Positions 26,780 to 36,237 of a stretch of DNA of 64,000 nt are shown piece by piece. A program made the position numbers and the translations under genes. This stretch comes from Calothrix sp. NIES-4105 (GTDB lineage Bacteria; Cyanobacteriota; Cyanobacteriia; Cyanobacteriales; Nostocaceae), in the NCBI RefSeq assembly GCF_002368415.1, contig NZ_AP018290.1, positions 3,981,614 to 4,045,613 of the forward strand, written 5' to 3'. The first letter of the stretch is position 1. Each line of letters begins with the position of its first letter. The notes under the pieces are model-generated. The model was given only the letters and a program-made list of their open reading frames with translations. It had not been told where the DNA came from and searched no databases.

Positions 26780-27952
26780 ATGTCAACGACAAAGTTCGAT
26801 AAACTATCATCAAGCAAAAAACGGAAGAAACCAACTTCCATGTCTCGTAAGGATGCGTTTCTCTTACGAATGCTGGTACTCGTTCCCATTTGTTTGATTT
26901 TGCATCATCTAAATGTTAATCCAAAGATTGTGTTTCTAACGGCTGGGTTAGCAATTATTCCATTAGCTGCCTGGACAGCCAACTTCACAGAAGCTATAGC
27001 AAGTCAAATCGGCCCAGCTTTGGGTGGTTTGCTGAATGCAACCTTCGGTAATGCCACCGAGATGATTGTTTCTATTGTTGCTCTAAATGCTGGCTTAATA
27101 GATGTTGTGAAAGCTAGCTTAATGGGTTCGATGATTGCCAATCTGCTCTTAGGTTTAGGTTTCGCGCTGTTTTTAGGGGGAACGCGCATTTATCCTTCAT
27201 CTACGCGCGTTAACAATGAAAATCTAAGTACGGTTGCTCGCGTTAATGCTTCTCTACTAAATCTAGTAGTTGTTTTTTTGCTGGCGCCTACTGCCATTGA
27301 AGTAACTTCTATGGCATTACAGATCAAGACAACTAATGCATTTTCATACATTGCTTCAGCATTGTTACTAGCTTCCTATGTGTTGATGTTGCTATTCTCG
27401 ATGAAAACTCATAGTCATCTCTATGGATTAGATGAAGATGCAGAACCAGAAAGCTATGGTAGTGAAGCGAGAGGTGAAAAGTATAACTTAAAACTACATA
27501 TTGGATTGCTGTTAGCAACAACAGTTGTTTTAGTGTTCGTTTCAGAAGTCTTAGTAGACAGCTTAGGAGAAGCAATTGCTACTACTGGCATGACAGGTTT
27601 GTTTACTGGCGTAATACTTCTTCCCATCTTTGGCGCCGCAGTTGAAATTATTACCTGTGGTATCTGTGGTGCAAAAAACAAGGTTGATTTAGCTTCTTCC
27701 GTGGCGATTGGTTCAAGTTTACAAATAGCAATGTTTGTAGCTCCTATTCTGGTATTTGCTGGTTTAGCGCTAGGCAAACCAATGAACCTGGACTTTGATA
27801 ACTTTACAGTTTTAGGGGTGGGTATTGCGGTTCTGATGACCAACTCAGTCAGACCGAACAGTCGCTCTAACTGGCTGGAAGGGATGTTACTGTTAATGAC
27901 TTATTTCATGCTCGCTACAGCATTTTTCTTACATCCTGATATGGCAGGATAA
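26780..27952 (+). CDS. CAX-type Ca2+/H+ antiporter homologue 1
   Basis: The protein has 390 residues, a Lys/Ser-rich cytoplasmic N-terminus (1-28) and about 11 membrane helices in two inverted halves. The first alpha-repeat is NATFGNATEMI, with the key acid E94. The second contains KNKVDLASSVAIGSSLQIAMF. The acid of the second repeat is present in GAAVEIITCG, although family members usually read GNAAEH, so Asn and His are replaced. An acidic loop (DEDAEPESYGSEAR) separates the halves, as in other CAX proteins. A second antiporter gene begins 19 bp downstream. Likely role: export of cytosolic Ca2+ in exchange for H+. Confidence 0.88.
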   Translation: MSTTKFDKLSSSKKRKKPTSMSRKDAFLLRMLVLVPICLILHHLNVNPKIVFLTAGLAIIPLAAWTANFTEAIASQIGPALGGLLNATFGNATEMIVSIVALNAGLIDVVKASLMGSMIANLLLGLGFALFLGGTRIYPSSTRVNNENLSTVARVNASLLNLVVVFLLAPTAIEVTSMALQIKTTNAFSYIASALLLASYVLMLLFSMKTHSHLYGLDEDAEPESYGSEARGEKYNLKLHIGLLLATTVVLVFVSEVLVDSLGEAIATTGMTGLFTGVILLPIFGAAVEIITCGICGAKNKVDLASSVAIGSSLQIAMFVAPILVFAGLALGKPMNLDFDNFTVLGVGIAVLMTNSVRPNSRSNWLEGMLLLMTYFMLATAFFLHPDMAG

Positions 27953-27971
27953 TTAATCTTTAGGTTAAATT

Positions 27972-29102
27972 ATGATGCAAGTACAAGAAGTTAAGCACGC
28001 ATTAGCTAAACCTAGTATTCATTGGTTAGCTATTTTTTTACCAATAAGTTTAGCTGTAGCATATCTACCATTATTTCAAAATGAAATAGTTCTATTTTTT
28101 ACTTCATGCTTAGGGATGGTTGTTGTTGCCTATTGGTTAGGCAATGCAACAGAAGAATTAGCTGCCAGAGTTGGTTCTGTTTGGGGTGGGATGATGAATG
28201 CTGCCTTTAGTAATTTACCAGAACTCATTTTTGGGTTAATTGCTGTTGCCAAAGGGTTAGGGCCATTAGCAAAAGCTGCTTGGACAGGCGCCATTATTAG
28301 TAATATGTTAATTGCTGTTGGCGCCGCTGTGATGGTTGGTGGCTATCGCTATGGTACAGTGACATTTCCTTTAGAGCGAGCAAAAGATGCAGCAGCAGGA
28401 TTGATGATAGCTGCCGTTGCAATTCTGATGCCGTCCATTTATGCTCATGCAGTAGACTTTTCAAGCGAAACTGTAAGTGCTGCGAGTGTTATTAAGAACG
28501 TTTCTGTATGGTTATCTTTATTTTTGCTGATGGCTTATGGAGGCAGTATAGTTTACACTATTGCCAGATTTAGATATTCAGAACCAGTTCAGACGACAAA
28601 TTTGGCAGACTTTCCCCAATTGGAGGATAATAAAACTTCTTGGAGCGTTTCTTTTTCCATAGCTGTACTAGCTGTTTGTAGCTTATTTATGGCATTTTTG
28701 TCTAATTTTGTTGCTGATTGCGTTGATTCTGTTACAGCTGGATTTGGATGGACGGAGATATTTGTAGGCGCCATAGTTATTGGAATTATCGGCAACGTCG
28801 GCGCCATAATGAGTGCCGTTCTTGTCGCTTATAGGGGCAAGGTAGACTTGAGCTTTGAAATTGGCATGAATGCTGCTTCTCAGATTGCATTGCTCGTAAT
28901 TCCAACGTTAATCATTGCTTCTAGTATAGTCGGCAAACCTGTTGATTTTCTCTTCTCTCCCCCTCAAATTGCAGCCCTTATCGGTAGCGTTCTGATTATG
29001 ACTCAAATATCTCAGGACGGACGATGTAATTGGTTGAATGGACTGCAAATGCTCATTTTCTTTGGGGTTATCTCTGTATTGTTCTTTTATGACCCAACTT
29101 AA
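27972..29102 (+). CDS. CAX-superfamily antiporter homologue 2 (second repeat lacks acid)
   Basis: The protein has 376 residues and lies directly downstream of homologue 1. The first alpha-repeat is NAAFSNLPELI (acid kept, GNAT replaced by SNLP). The second repeat is GNVGAIMSAVLVAYRGKVDL, where the conserved acid of the GNxxE motif is Ile. NAASQIALLVIP is the remaining signature. A two-site exchanger should not work normally without that acid. The protein may form a heteromer with homologue 1, carry a different ion or be a regulatory paralogue. The tight spacing supports joint action. Confidence 0.82.
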   Translation: MMQVQEVKHALAKPSIHWLAIFLPISLAVAYLPLFQNEIVLFFTSCLGMVVVAYWLGNATEELAARVGSVWGGMMNAAFSNLPELIFGLIAVAKGLGPLAKAAWTGAIISNMLIAVGAAVMVGGYRYGTVTFPLERAKDAAAGLMIAAVAILMPSIYAHAVDFSSETVSAASVIKNVSVWLSLFLLMAYGGSIVYTIARFRYSEPVQTTNLADFPQLEDNKTSWSVSFSIAVLAVCSLFMAFLSNFVADCVDSVTAGFGWTEIFVGAIVIGIIGNVGAIMSAVLVAYRGKVDLSFEIGMNAASQIALLVIPTLIIASSIVGKPVDFLFSPPQIAALIGSVLIMTQISQDGRCNWLNGLQMLIFFGVISVLFFYDPT

Positions 29103-29121
29103 CCAAGTCCCCTCAGACTCA

Positions 29122-29153
29122 GATTCCCGACTTCGCAAAAGTTGTCGGGAATC
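29122..29153 (+). terminator. Hairpin after CAX pair
   Basis: GATTCCCGAC (29122-29131) and GTCGGGAATC (29144-29153) form a perfect 10-bp stem with a 12-nt loop, 20 bp after the second antiporter stop. TTTCGGGAATCTTT follows. It probably ends the CAX operon. Confidence 0.6.
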
Positions 29154-29239
29154 TTTCGGGAATCTTTATCGAGAAAAAATTAACTATTGTCTCAAGTTCT
29201 AGTTATCCTTAAAAGAAGAACAATCTTTGAATCAAAATA

Positions 29240-29623
29240 ATGGCTACTACAATATTGGAACTTGGAACCGTAGATGGCTTACCAGAATTTAGGGTAGTAA
29301 TGAGCGATGGTGGTTTTGTACCAACTCCAATAATTGAAACTAGGAAAACAATTTTAAAAGCATCTGTAGGCATTGAACGCACTGAGAATATTAGCGAGGA
29401 AGCGTTAAAAGCCTTTGTGCAATCTCTCATGATGGCTGGTGCATCTGTCCTACTTGCTGGATGTGTACCGGGAGCTTCGGTAATCGTTTTACCGACATTC
29501 TTACGAACATTCGGCGCCTATGCTGCTTCAAAGGGGTTGGAATTAACTGCTGGTCAAATTAAGTTGCAAACTGAAACCATTTATGGTGAATGGGAACGTT
29601 TTACACTTGTCAAAACATCCTAA
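29240..29623 (+). CDS. Hypothetical protein, 127 aa
   Basis: I do not recognise the family. The N-terminal half is polar and strand-rich (VDGLPEFRVVMSDGGFVPTP). The central part has a small hydrophobic Gly/Ala segment (MAGASVLLAGCVPGASVIVLP, about 70-90) that could associate with the membrane. The C-terminus is charged. It lies alone between the CAX operon and the Ca2+-ATPase on the same strand. Confidence 0.5.
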   Translation: MATTILELGTVDGLPEFRVVMSDGGFVPTPIIETRKTILKASVGIERTENISEEALKAFVQSLMMAGASVLLAGCVPGASVIVLPTFLRTFGAYAASKGLELTAGQIKLQTETIYGEWERFTLVKTS

Positions 29624-29959
29624 TTATGTATAAGCAATTTCAATGTGATTTTTCTTTACATTCCGCCATTCAGGCACCAGTAATTGTAATATTTAATAAT
29701 GCCGATAAGATAAGTTTATAGCACTAAAAAATAGTGCTATAAGCGTTATAGCATGTAGTAAAGCAAAGAAAAAGAGTAGAGAAGGAGAAAGTCCTCAAGC
29801 TTGAAGCCTTCAGGGTTATAGGCGCGGCGCCATTAATATTTAGTAGTAAATAAAAATTCCGTCTGGAAAGTACTTGGTCAAAGCGTAAGTATCCCACTCG
29901 TAAAACGTTCTTTGTTTTTTCGATCTTCTTGCTTATTCAATTTCGTTGAGAAAATTTTT
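29624..29959. other. Intergenic region upstream of Ca2+-ATPase
   Basis: About 335 bp. It shows a short hairpin around AGCACTAAAAAATAGTGCTATAA (29719-29742) and a compact GGCGCGGCGCC at about 29821. No coding frame was found. The promoter of the Ca2+-ATPase should be here. Confidence 0.45.
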
Positions 29960-32797
29960 ATGACTTCTACTGCTTCAGACTCTGGGTTTGCTCAACCGAC
30001 AGAAACGTCTGCTTGGCATTCCTTGGAAGTTGTTAAAGCTCTTAAGCGGTTGGGAAGTGACCGCACATTTGGTTTAACGACCTCAAAAGTTGGAGAATAT
30101 TTCAAGCGCTACGGCTCAAACGAACTGGTAGAAAGCGGAACACGTTCTCCCATAGAAATTCTTTGGGATCAGTTCAAAAACATCATGTTATTGATGTTGA
30201 TTGGTGTAGCGGTTATTTCTGCTGTCTTAGATGCGCGCGAAGCTATCACTCAAGGAAAATTTGTATTTCCGAAGGATGCCGTTGCGATTTTTGTAGTGGT
30301 AATTCTGAATGGAGCTTTAGGTTACATCCAAGAAAGTGGCGCCGAGAAAGCTTTAGCGGCTCTAAAAAATCTGGCATCATCTAAGGTGCGAGTAATTCGA
30401 GACGGTAAAACTTTAGAAATTGAATCAAAAGAACTGGTACCAGGAGATGTAATGTTACTAGAAGCAGGAGTAAAAGTTCCTGCTGATGGACGGTTATTAG
30501 AATCTGCGAATTTGCAAGTTCGAGAATCTGCTTTAACAGGAGAAGCACACGCGGTTAACAAGCAAGCCGAAGTGCAGCTACCAGAAGATGCACCTCTAGG
30601 TGACCGGATTAATCTTGTTTTTTCGGGAACCGAAGTTGTGCAAGGACGAGCAACTGTCTTGGTGACAAACACCGGGATGCACACCGAATTAGGAAAAATT
30701 GCTAGTGCTTTGCAGTCGGTGGAGTCTGAACCAACACCGCTACAAAAACGCATGACCCAGCTAGGAAATGTGCTGGTGACAGGCGCCTTAATATTGGTGG
30801 TGTTAGTAATTGTTGGTGGTACTATATATAATCCCAGCTTGTTTGAAGAACTAGTAAAAGTATCACTTAGTATGGCAGTGGCAGTAGTACCTGAAGGTTT
30901 ACCTGCTGTGATTACAGTGACACTCGCACTAGGAACGCAACGCATGGTGAAGCGGAATGCGCTTATCCGTAAGTTGCCAGCAGTTGAAACCCTTGGTTCT
31001 GTAACTACCATTTGTTCTGATAAAACCGGAACCTTGACTCAAAACAAAATGGTCGTACAAAACGTTTGTACGAATAGCAATACAGCGCGCGTTACAGGAG
31101 AGGGATATACACCAACTGGTGAATTTCAATGGCAAGATAAAAGCCACCTTTCCCATGCACATCCAGAACTTCAAGCTTTGTTACTAGCTTGCGTGCTATG
31201 TAATGATGCCATCTTACAAAAGGAAAATGGTGATTGGTCAATTTTAGGCGACCCCACAGAAGGCGCTTTATTATCAGTAGCAGGTAAGGGAGGTTTCCGT
31301 AAAGACGAGCAAGATAATCGATTTGCTCGTGTAGCAGAGTTTCCATTTTCCTCAGAACGCAAACGCATGAGTGTGATGGTAGAAGCAGAAGGTTCTGGCG
31401 CCGGAGTCAGTGCTTTCCATCTACACACAACAAGTTACTTGATGTTTACTAAAGGTTCACCCGAATTAACCTTAGAGCGATGCACCCACATTCAAGTTGG
31501 TCATGAAATCCAACCAATAACTCCACAACAGCGTTCGCGCATTTTAGAGCATAACAACCAAATGGCAGGACGAGGGTTAAGAGTTTTGGGATTTGCCAAC
31601 AAATTCTTGCAACAGCTGCCACCAGAAGGTTCTGAAGAAGTTTCTGAAAATGGGTTAACTTGGCTAGGGTTAGTAGGAATGCTCGATGCACCTCGTCCGG
31701 AAGTGCGGGATGCGGTCGCGCGTTGTCGAACTGCAGGAATTCGTCCGGTAATGATTACTGGTGACCATCAATTAACAGCAAAAGCAATTGCTGAAGACTT
31801 AGGAATTGCCAAACCAGAGGATGAAGTACTTACAGGTCGTGAGTTAGAAAAACTCAACATGGCTCAATTAGAGCAACATGTAGACCGAGTAAGCGTTTAT
31901 GCGCGCGTTTCTCCAGAACACAAACTGAAAATAGTCCAAGCTCTCCAGCATCGGGGTCATGTAGTAGCAATGACAGGGGATGGTGTAAATGATGCTCCAG
32001 CGCTGAAGCAGGCAGATATCGGTGTCGCAATGGGAATTACGGGAACTGATGTCAGTAAAGAAGCCAGTGATATGGTATTACTAGATGACAACTTTTCTAC
32101 TATTGTCGCAGCTGCTGAAGAAGGACGTGTCGTTTATATCAACATCCGCCGCTTTATTAGATATATTCTCGGTAGCAATATTGGTGAAGTATTAACAATT
32201 GCAGCGGCGCCGTTAATGGGACTAGGAGGTGTACCATTATCACCATTACAAATACTTTGGATGAACTTAGTAACAGATGGTGTACCAGCTTTAGCCTTAG
32301 CAGTCGAACCTGGTAGACCCATCGTAATGCAACAACCTCCCAAGAATCCGAAAGAAAACATATTTGCGCGCGGATTAGGCTCATATATGATTCGGATTGG
32401 GATTGTGTTGGCAGTAGTGACAATTGCGATGATGTCTTGGGCTTACACTTACACTAGGACATATACAGAAGGTGGACTCGACCCAGACCGATGGAAAACA
32501 ATGGTCTTTACCACTTTGTGTCTAGCACAAATGGGACATGCCTTAGCCATTCGCTCAAACACTCGCTTAATAATGGAGATTAACCCCTTCTCCAACCCTT
32601 ACATTCTGCTTTCAGTGGTATTCACTTCGATATTGCAACTGCTTTTAATTTACGTTGAACCCCTACGTAACTTCTTTAGCACGCATTATCTAACATTCAC
32701 AGAGTTAATGATTTGTGTCGGCTTCAGTGCCCTGATCTTTGTGTGGATTGAATTAGAGAAATTGTTTACCCGCTGGTTCCTAAAATCTCGCAGATAA
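29960..32797 (+). CDS. SERCA-like P2A Ca2+-transporting ATPase (PacL type)
   Basis: About 945 residues from ATG 29960; a 16-codon upstream extension is non-conserved. A cation-ATPase N-terminal domain is followed by ten membrane helices. Motifs: LTGEA (193-196; Ala instead of the usual Ser), PEGLP in M4 (Ca2+ site acid), [11 protein letters not shown] (D354), and [11 protein letters not shown] (D674). In M5/M6, SNIGEVLT and WMNLVTDG supply the Glu, Asn, Thr and Asp that form both SERCA-type Ca2+ sites. It should pump Ca2+ out of the cytosol using ATP. A gene for a strongly acidic protein follows 93 bp downstream. Confidence 0.93.
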   Translation: MTSTASDSGFAQPTETSAWHSLEVVKALKRLGSDRTFGLTTSKVGEYFKRYGSNELVESGTRSPIEILWDQFKNIMLLMLIGVAVISAVLDAREAITQGKFVFPKDAVAIFVVVILNGALGYIQESGAEKALAALKNLASSKVRVIRDGKTLEIESKELVPGDVMLLEAGVKVPADGRLLESANLQVRESALTGEAHAVNKQAEVQLPEDAPLGDRINLVFSGTEVVQGRATVLVTNTGMHTELGKIASALQSVESEPTPLQKRMTQLGNVLVTGALILVVLVIVGGTIYNPSLFEELVKVSLSMAVAVVPEGLPAVITVTLALGTQRMVKRNALIRKLPAVETLGSVTTICSDKTGTLTQNKMVVQNVCTNSNTARVTGEGYTPTGEFQWQDKSHLSHAHPELQALLLACVLCNDAILQKENGDWSILGDPTEGALLSVAGKGGFRKDEQDNRFARVAEFPFSSERKRMSVMVEAEGSGAGVSAFHLHTTSYLMFTKGSPELTLERCTHIQVGHEIQPITPQQRSRILEHNNQMAGRGLRVLGFANKFLQQLPPEGSEEVSENGLTWLGLVGMLDAPRPEVRDAVARCRTAGIRPVMITGDHQLTAKAIAEDLGIAKPEDEVLTGRELEKLNMAQLEQHVDRVSVYARVSPEHKLKIVQALQHRGHVVAMTGDGVNDAPALKQADIGVAMGITGTDVSKEASDMVLLDDNFSTIVAAAEEGRVVYINIRRFIRYILGSNIGEVLTIAAAPLMGLGGVPLSPLQILWMNLVTDGVPALALAVEPGRPIVMQQPPKNPKENIFARGLGSYMIRIGIVLAVVTIAMMSWAYTYTRTYTEGGLDPDRWKTMVFTTLCLAQMGHALAIRSNTRLIMEINPFSNPYILLSVVFTSILQLLLIYVEPLRNFFSTHYLTFTELMICVGFSALIFVWIELEKLFTRWFLKSRR

Positions 32798-32803
32798 TAA
32801 TGA

Positions 32804-32830
32804 TGTAGAGACGCGATTTATCGCGTCTCC
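32804..32830. repeat. GTAGAGACGCGATT palindromic repeat, copy A
   Basis: GTAGAGACGCGATTTATCGCGTCTCC is an imperfect hairpin just after the Ca2+-ATPase stop. Related copies are at 35701-35730, 45978-46010 and 49071-49102. It may double as a terminator. Confidence 0.75.
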
Positions 32831-32890
32831 GTATCTAAATATTCACGAATAATCTCGGATTGCTATATTTGAAATATGAGGTAACTAAAA

Positions 32891-33121
32891 ATGGCTCAAC
32901 AATCAGGTACTGATTCAGATGAAAACTTTTTTGATGGCATCAAGCAAAAAGCCGAAGTAGCGATGTCGAATGTGGGAGGTTTGTTTGGTAAGTCAAAGAA
33001 AGATGAGGCAGAGAACAAAGACGAAAATTTCAAAAATAAATATGATGAAGACGAAGATGAAGATGATGAAGATGATGAAGATGATGAAGATGATGAAGAT
33101 GATGAAGACGACGATGATTAG
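32891..33121 (+). CDS. Small protein with poly-Asp/Glu tail
   Basis: The protein has 76 residues. Residues 1-50 form a charged, helix-prone head containing GIKQKAEVAMSNVGGLFGKS, which resembles an amphipathic segment. Residues 52-76 are 25 consecutive Asp or Glu. Such tails bind Ca2+ with low affinity and high capacity and are common in calcium-buffering and mineral-associated proteins. The gene lies 93 bp after the Ca2+-ATPase on the same strand. The tail is encoded by GAT/GAA triplet-repeat DNA that could expand or contract. No family was recognised; the Ca2+ role is inference. Confidence 0.7.
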   Translation: MAQQSGTDSDENFFDGIKQKAEVAMSNVGGLFGKSKKDEAENKDENFKNKYDEDEDEDDEDDEDDEDDEDDEDDDD

Positions 33122-33142
33122 AGAAATTTAGATCCCCCCTAA

Positions 33143-33355
33143 CCCCCCCTTAATAAGGCTGCGGTGTATACACATCTTTAATAACCCCTTTTCTTTTCCC
33201 CCCTTTGTGTTCTTTGTGTTCTAAAGAGCGGGAAATCCTCCGGATTATGTGGTTTATCTCTTTAAAGAACCACAAAGGCACAAAGGACACAAAGAAAGAG
33301 AAGAAAGATAAGAAAAAGAGACTTGTGTGTACACGGTAGCCTTAATAAGGGGGGG
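33143..33355. mobile_element. MITE-like element, copy 2, with 18-bp terminal inverted repeats
   Basis: Left end CCCCCCCTTAATAAGGCT (33143-33160) and right end AGCCTTAATAAGGGGGGG (33338-33355) are perfect 18-bp inverted complements enclosing a 213-bp unit. Inside are GTGTATACACA and TGTGTGTACAC sub-terminal arms and a long CTTTGTGT...ACACAAAG stem. The inner stem is interrupted by a short insertion (around 33222-33250) absent from the other copies. There is no coding capacity and no clear target-site duplication. Confidence 0.75.
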
Positions 33356-33473
33356 AACAAGAGTTTAAAGTGACTCTTAATTAGTTAGAAGAAATAAAGT
33401 AACCCCCGATTTGACTCCGGTTCCCCCCAAATTATCGGGGGGTTAGGGGGGATCGAATTTAGGAAATATATTT

Positions 33474-35315
33474 ATGAATATCAAAAATCTACCCATCGAG
33501 AGTAAATCCCTAATTCCCTTAGAAAAACCTCTTCGCTACGACCCAGAGGCAATTGCTAAAAAATATAATTCAAGTAAAATACGAGTATTAAAGCGGTGGC
33601 TAGAAATTTTACTACCTATCATCAGCTTCGTTATACAATGGTGGTGGTATCGCCTAACACGACAATCAAAACAACACCTAAACGCAATTAAACTACGAGA
33701 AACCTTAACTAATCTTGGAACTGCTTATATTAAAGTAGGTCAGGCATTATCTACCCGTCCCGACTTACTTCCTACAGTTTACCTAGAAGAACTTACTAAA
33801 CTTCAAGACGAATTACCTGCTTTCCCGACAGAGATAGCATATCAATTTATTTTAGAAGAACTAGGCGCCGCACCAGAGCAAGTTTATGCAGAATTAAGTC
33901 AGTCACCAATTGCTGCTGCATCCCTAGGGCAAGTTTATCGAGGCAAATTGAAAACCGGAGAGACAGTAGCTGTTAAAGTGCAGCGACCCGACTTAGCAGA
34001 CAAGATAGCTTTAGATATGTATATCCTCCGAGGGTTAACTGTCTTTTTAGAAAAACGTTTTAGCAAAATTCGTACTAATTTAGTTGCTATCTTAGATGAA
34101 TTCGGCGCCCGTTTGTTTGAAGAAATGGACTATGTTCAAGAAGGTCATAATGCAGAAAAGTTTGCGAGTCTTTATAGTAATATTACTGATGTATATGTGC
34201 CAAAAATTTATTGGCAATATACTAACCGTCGTGTATTAACGATGGAATGGATTCAAGGAACTAAATTAACTCATGTATCAGAAATTCATGCTCAAGGTAT
34301 AAACGCGCGTCATTTAGTTGAAGTTGGCATCCAGTGTACTCTACGGCAACTATTAGAACACGGCTTTTTCCATGCAGATCCTCACCCAGGTAATTTACTG
34401 GCAATGGAAAACGGCAAGCTAGCTTATCTAGACTTCGGCATGATGAGCTATATACAACCCTACCAAAGATATGCCTTAATTAATGCGCTTGTTCATGTAG
34501 TCAATCGGGACTTTACAGCGTTAGTTCAAGATTATATCGACTTAGATTTTTTGCCACCCGATGTAGATGTAACTCCCGTTCGTGCTGCCTTGACAACATT
34601 ATTTAACGATGCGCTAACCTCGAATGTTGCCGAGCTAAATTTCCAAGTCATCATTCAACAACTTTCTGAGTTAATGTACGAACATTCCTTTCAAGTTCCA
34701 GCATACTACGCTCTTATTATCCGCGCGCTAGTAGCATTGGAAGGAATCGCCATGAAAATAGACCCAAACTTTAAAGTTTTAGTTTCCGCATATCCCTACG
34801 TAGCCAAACGTTTATTAACCGACTCGGCGCCAGAACTAAGAACTTCTCTAAACAATTTACTCTTCAAAGACGGCAGTTTCCGTTGGAACCGTTTAGAAAG
34901 ACTCTTAAGTAATGCTCGTAATCATAGCGACTATAACCTGAACTCAGCCTTAGACCAAGCAATAGACTTTTTATTTTCAGATAGAGGAGAGTATATTCGC
35001 ATCCGCCTTGCTGATGAGCTAATTCAAATTTTTGACACCTTGGGCGAAACTATACTATACAGAGCAAATGTTCTTGTACATATGCAAATAGACTCTCCCA
35101 ACTCAAACTTGATAACACGCATTGATTCCCAAACACTAAGCTACATTAAAAAGATTTGGAAACTACTCAAAGACTCACCAGGATTTAATTTTGTCAAACT
35201 AACGCAAGCAATTGCAAAAATTTTAGTTAAACCAGAAACTCATCAACTAGGTCATTATCTGATCAGCGCATTATTACAGCGAACCTTCGACCGACTTTTC
35301 AACAAACCATTTTAA
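33474..35315 (+). CDS. ABC1/UbiB-family atypical kinase-like protein
   Basis: The protein has 613 residues. The ABC1 hallmarks are present: the KxGQ helix (YIKVGQALSTRPDLLP), an AAASLGQVYRG Ala-rich nucleotide loop, VAVKVQRP with the catalytic Lys, HADPHPGN and LDFGMM. A hydrophobic stretch near residues 45-62 may anchor it to the membrane. Cyanobacteria have several paralogues linked to quinone/tocopherol metabolism and salt or light stress. This one lies among ion transporters, so lipid or quinone homeostasis under ionic stress is possible. Confidence 0.9.
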   Translation: MNIKNLPIESKSLIPLEKPLRYDPEAIAKKYNSSKIRVLKRWLEILLPIISFVIQWWWYRLTRQSKQHLNAIKLRETLTNLGTAYIKVGQALSTRPDLLPTVYLEELTKLQDELPAFPTEIAYQFILEELGAAPEQVYAELSQSPIAAASLGQVYRGKLKTGETVAVKVQRPDLADKIALDMYILRGLTVFLEKRFSKIRTNLVAILDEFGARLFEEMDYVQEGHNAEKFASLYSNITDVYVPKIYWQYTNRRVLTMEWIQGTKLTHVSEIHAQGINARHLVEVGIQCTLRQLLEHGFFHADPHPGNLLAMENGKLAYLDFGMMSYIQPYQRYALINALVHVVNRDFTALVQDYIDLDFLPPDVDVTPVRAALTTLFNDALTSNVAELNFQVIIQQLSELMYEHSFQVPAYYALIIRALVALEGIAMKIDPNFKVLVSAYPYVAKRLLTDSAPELRTSLNNLLFKDGSFRWNRLERLLSNARNHSDYNLNSALDQAIDFLFSDRGEYIRIRLADELIQIFDTLGETILYRANVLVHMQIDSPNSNLITRIDSQTLSYIKKIWKLLKDSPGFNFVKLTQAIAKILVKPETHQLGHYLISALLQRTFDRLFNKPF

Positions 35316-35462
35316 CCTCCTACAAGAAAAATTGTTACAAAGTGTGACAATCAAAGCCTACCAAGTTTGGTACGATTAACGAAAGGCAACAAAAACAAAT
35401 AATTTATATATTAAGTAAGATTGGTTCATAAATAAATCTAATATTTAGATTAGGGTAAACTT

Positions 35463-35681
35463 ATGGTTTGTTTAATCGTGTCAGTTACAGAGGTAGTAGT
35501 CGGATTCATTGCCGAGTATGTTGCTAAGTGGGTGATTGAGGTGCTAGTTGAGGTATTTGTCACCTTCTTTGTAGAATTTGCAGCTGCTATGATTGCCGAG
35601 TGGATTATAGAAGTAGTATCAGAACTATTCGCACAGCAAATTGCTTTAATCAGAAATACTTATGTGCTAACCCCTGCATAA
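35463..35681 (+). CDS. Small hydrophobic protein (72 aa) upstream of CoBaHMA gene
   Basis: The protein is almost entirely composed of Val/Ile/Ala/Phe with regularly spaced acids (EVVVGFIAEYVAKWVIEVLV, then EWIIEVVSELF). This gives one or two amphipathic helices with Glu on one face, unlike an ordinary transmembrane helix. No family was recognised. It lies 125 bp before the free-standing CoBaHMA gene, on the same strand. Confidence 0.45.
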   Translation: MVCLIVSVTEVVVGFIAEYVAKWVIEVLVEVFVTFFVEFAAAMIAEWIIEVVSELFAQQIALIRNTYVLTPA

Positions 35682-35700
35682 TAAACATCTGTAGAAACTG

Positions 35701-35730
35701 TGTAGAGAAGCGATTTAATCGCGTCTTTAC
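35701..35730. repeat. GTAGAGACGCGATT palindromic repeat, copy B
   Basis: TGTAGAGAAGCGATTTAATCGCGTCTTTACA is an imperfect inverted repeat of the same family as 32804, 45978 and 49071, located between the two small genes. Confidence 0.7.
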
Positions 35731-35806
35731 AAAAATGTTTATTAAGGCTTTACTCTGTAAAATTCAAGTTTGATCTTATAAAACCTTTTATAAAAACGTA
35801 ATTATT

Positions 35807-36214
35807 ATGGATTATCAAATTGTTCATGCTATCGAAGGACGAATTCGTATTCGGATTCCTTTATTAGCAGAAGAAACAAACTATAACAGCAAACTTCAAA
35901 GCTTGGTTGAGTCCCTGAATTTTGTTACAGACGTTCGGATTAACCCTCAAGCCGAATCTATTGTTGTCACCTACAAATACAAAAAAATTTCATGTCCAGC
36001 GATGTCAGCGCAACTCGAACAAGCAATTCAACAAGTCGCTCCACCCGTTGAGTCACCTTCTGCACCTTCCAAGGCGCCATCAACAGCAACAGCAAACGGA
36101 AAATCTTCACAACCGCACACGCACGAAGTTGAACAAACTGTTTACACAGGTGAGGCTATAAATGTTGACGAAGACCCGTGGGGAGATAAAACCACAACTC
36201 AGCAAATCAGCTAA
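35807..36214 (+). CDS. Free-standing CoBaHMA/HMA_2-like domain protein
   Basis: The protein has 135 residues. Residues 1-75 form an HMA-like fold by homology with the N-termini of the three ATPases: YQIVHAIEGRIRIRIP (His plus Arg signature), a central LNFVTDVRINPQAESIVVTY. There is no CxxC. The remaining 60 residues are Pro/Ser/Ala-rich and acidic at the end (VDEDPWGDK), probably disordered. It could act as a soluble metal or lipid-headgroup binding partner, or as a regulator of the CoBaHMA pumps. A terminator-like hairpin follows. Confidence 0.8.
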   Translation: MDYQIVHAIEGRIRIRIPLLAEETNYNSKLQSLVESLNFVTDVRINPQAESIVVTYKYKKISCPAMSAQLEQAIQQVAPPVESPSAPSKAPSTATANGKSSQPHTHEVEQTVYTGEAINVDEDPWGDKTTTQQIS

Positions 36215-36237
36215 CTCATATAATTTCATTTAATTAG

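Noticed and set aside
26602..26889. 95-codon minus-strand frame overlapping the CAX start
   Set aside because: Antisense to a confident gene; no recognisable motif.
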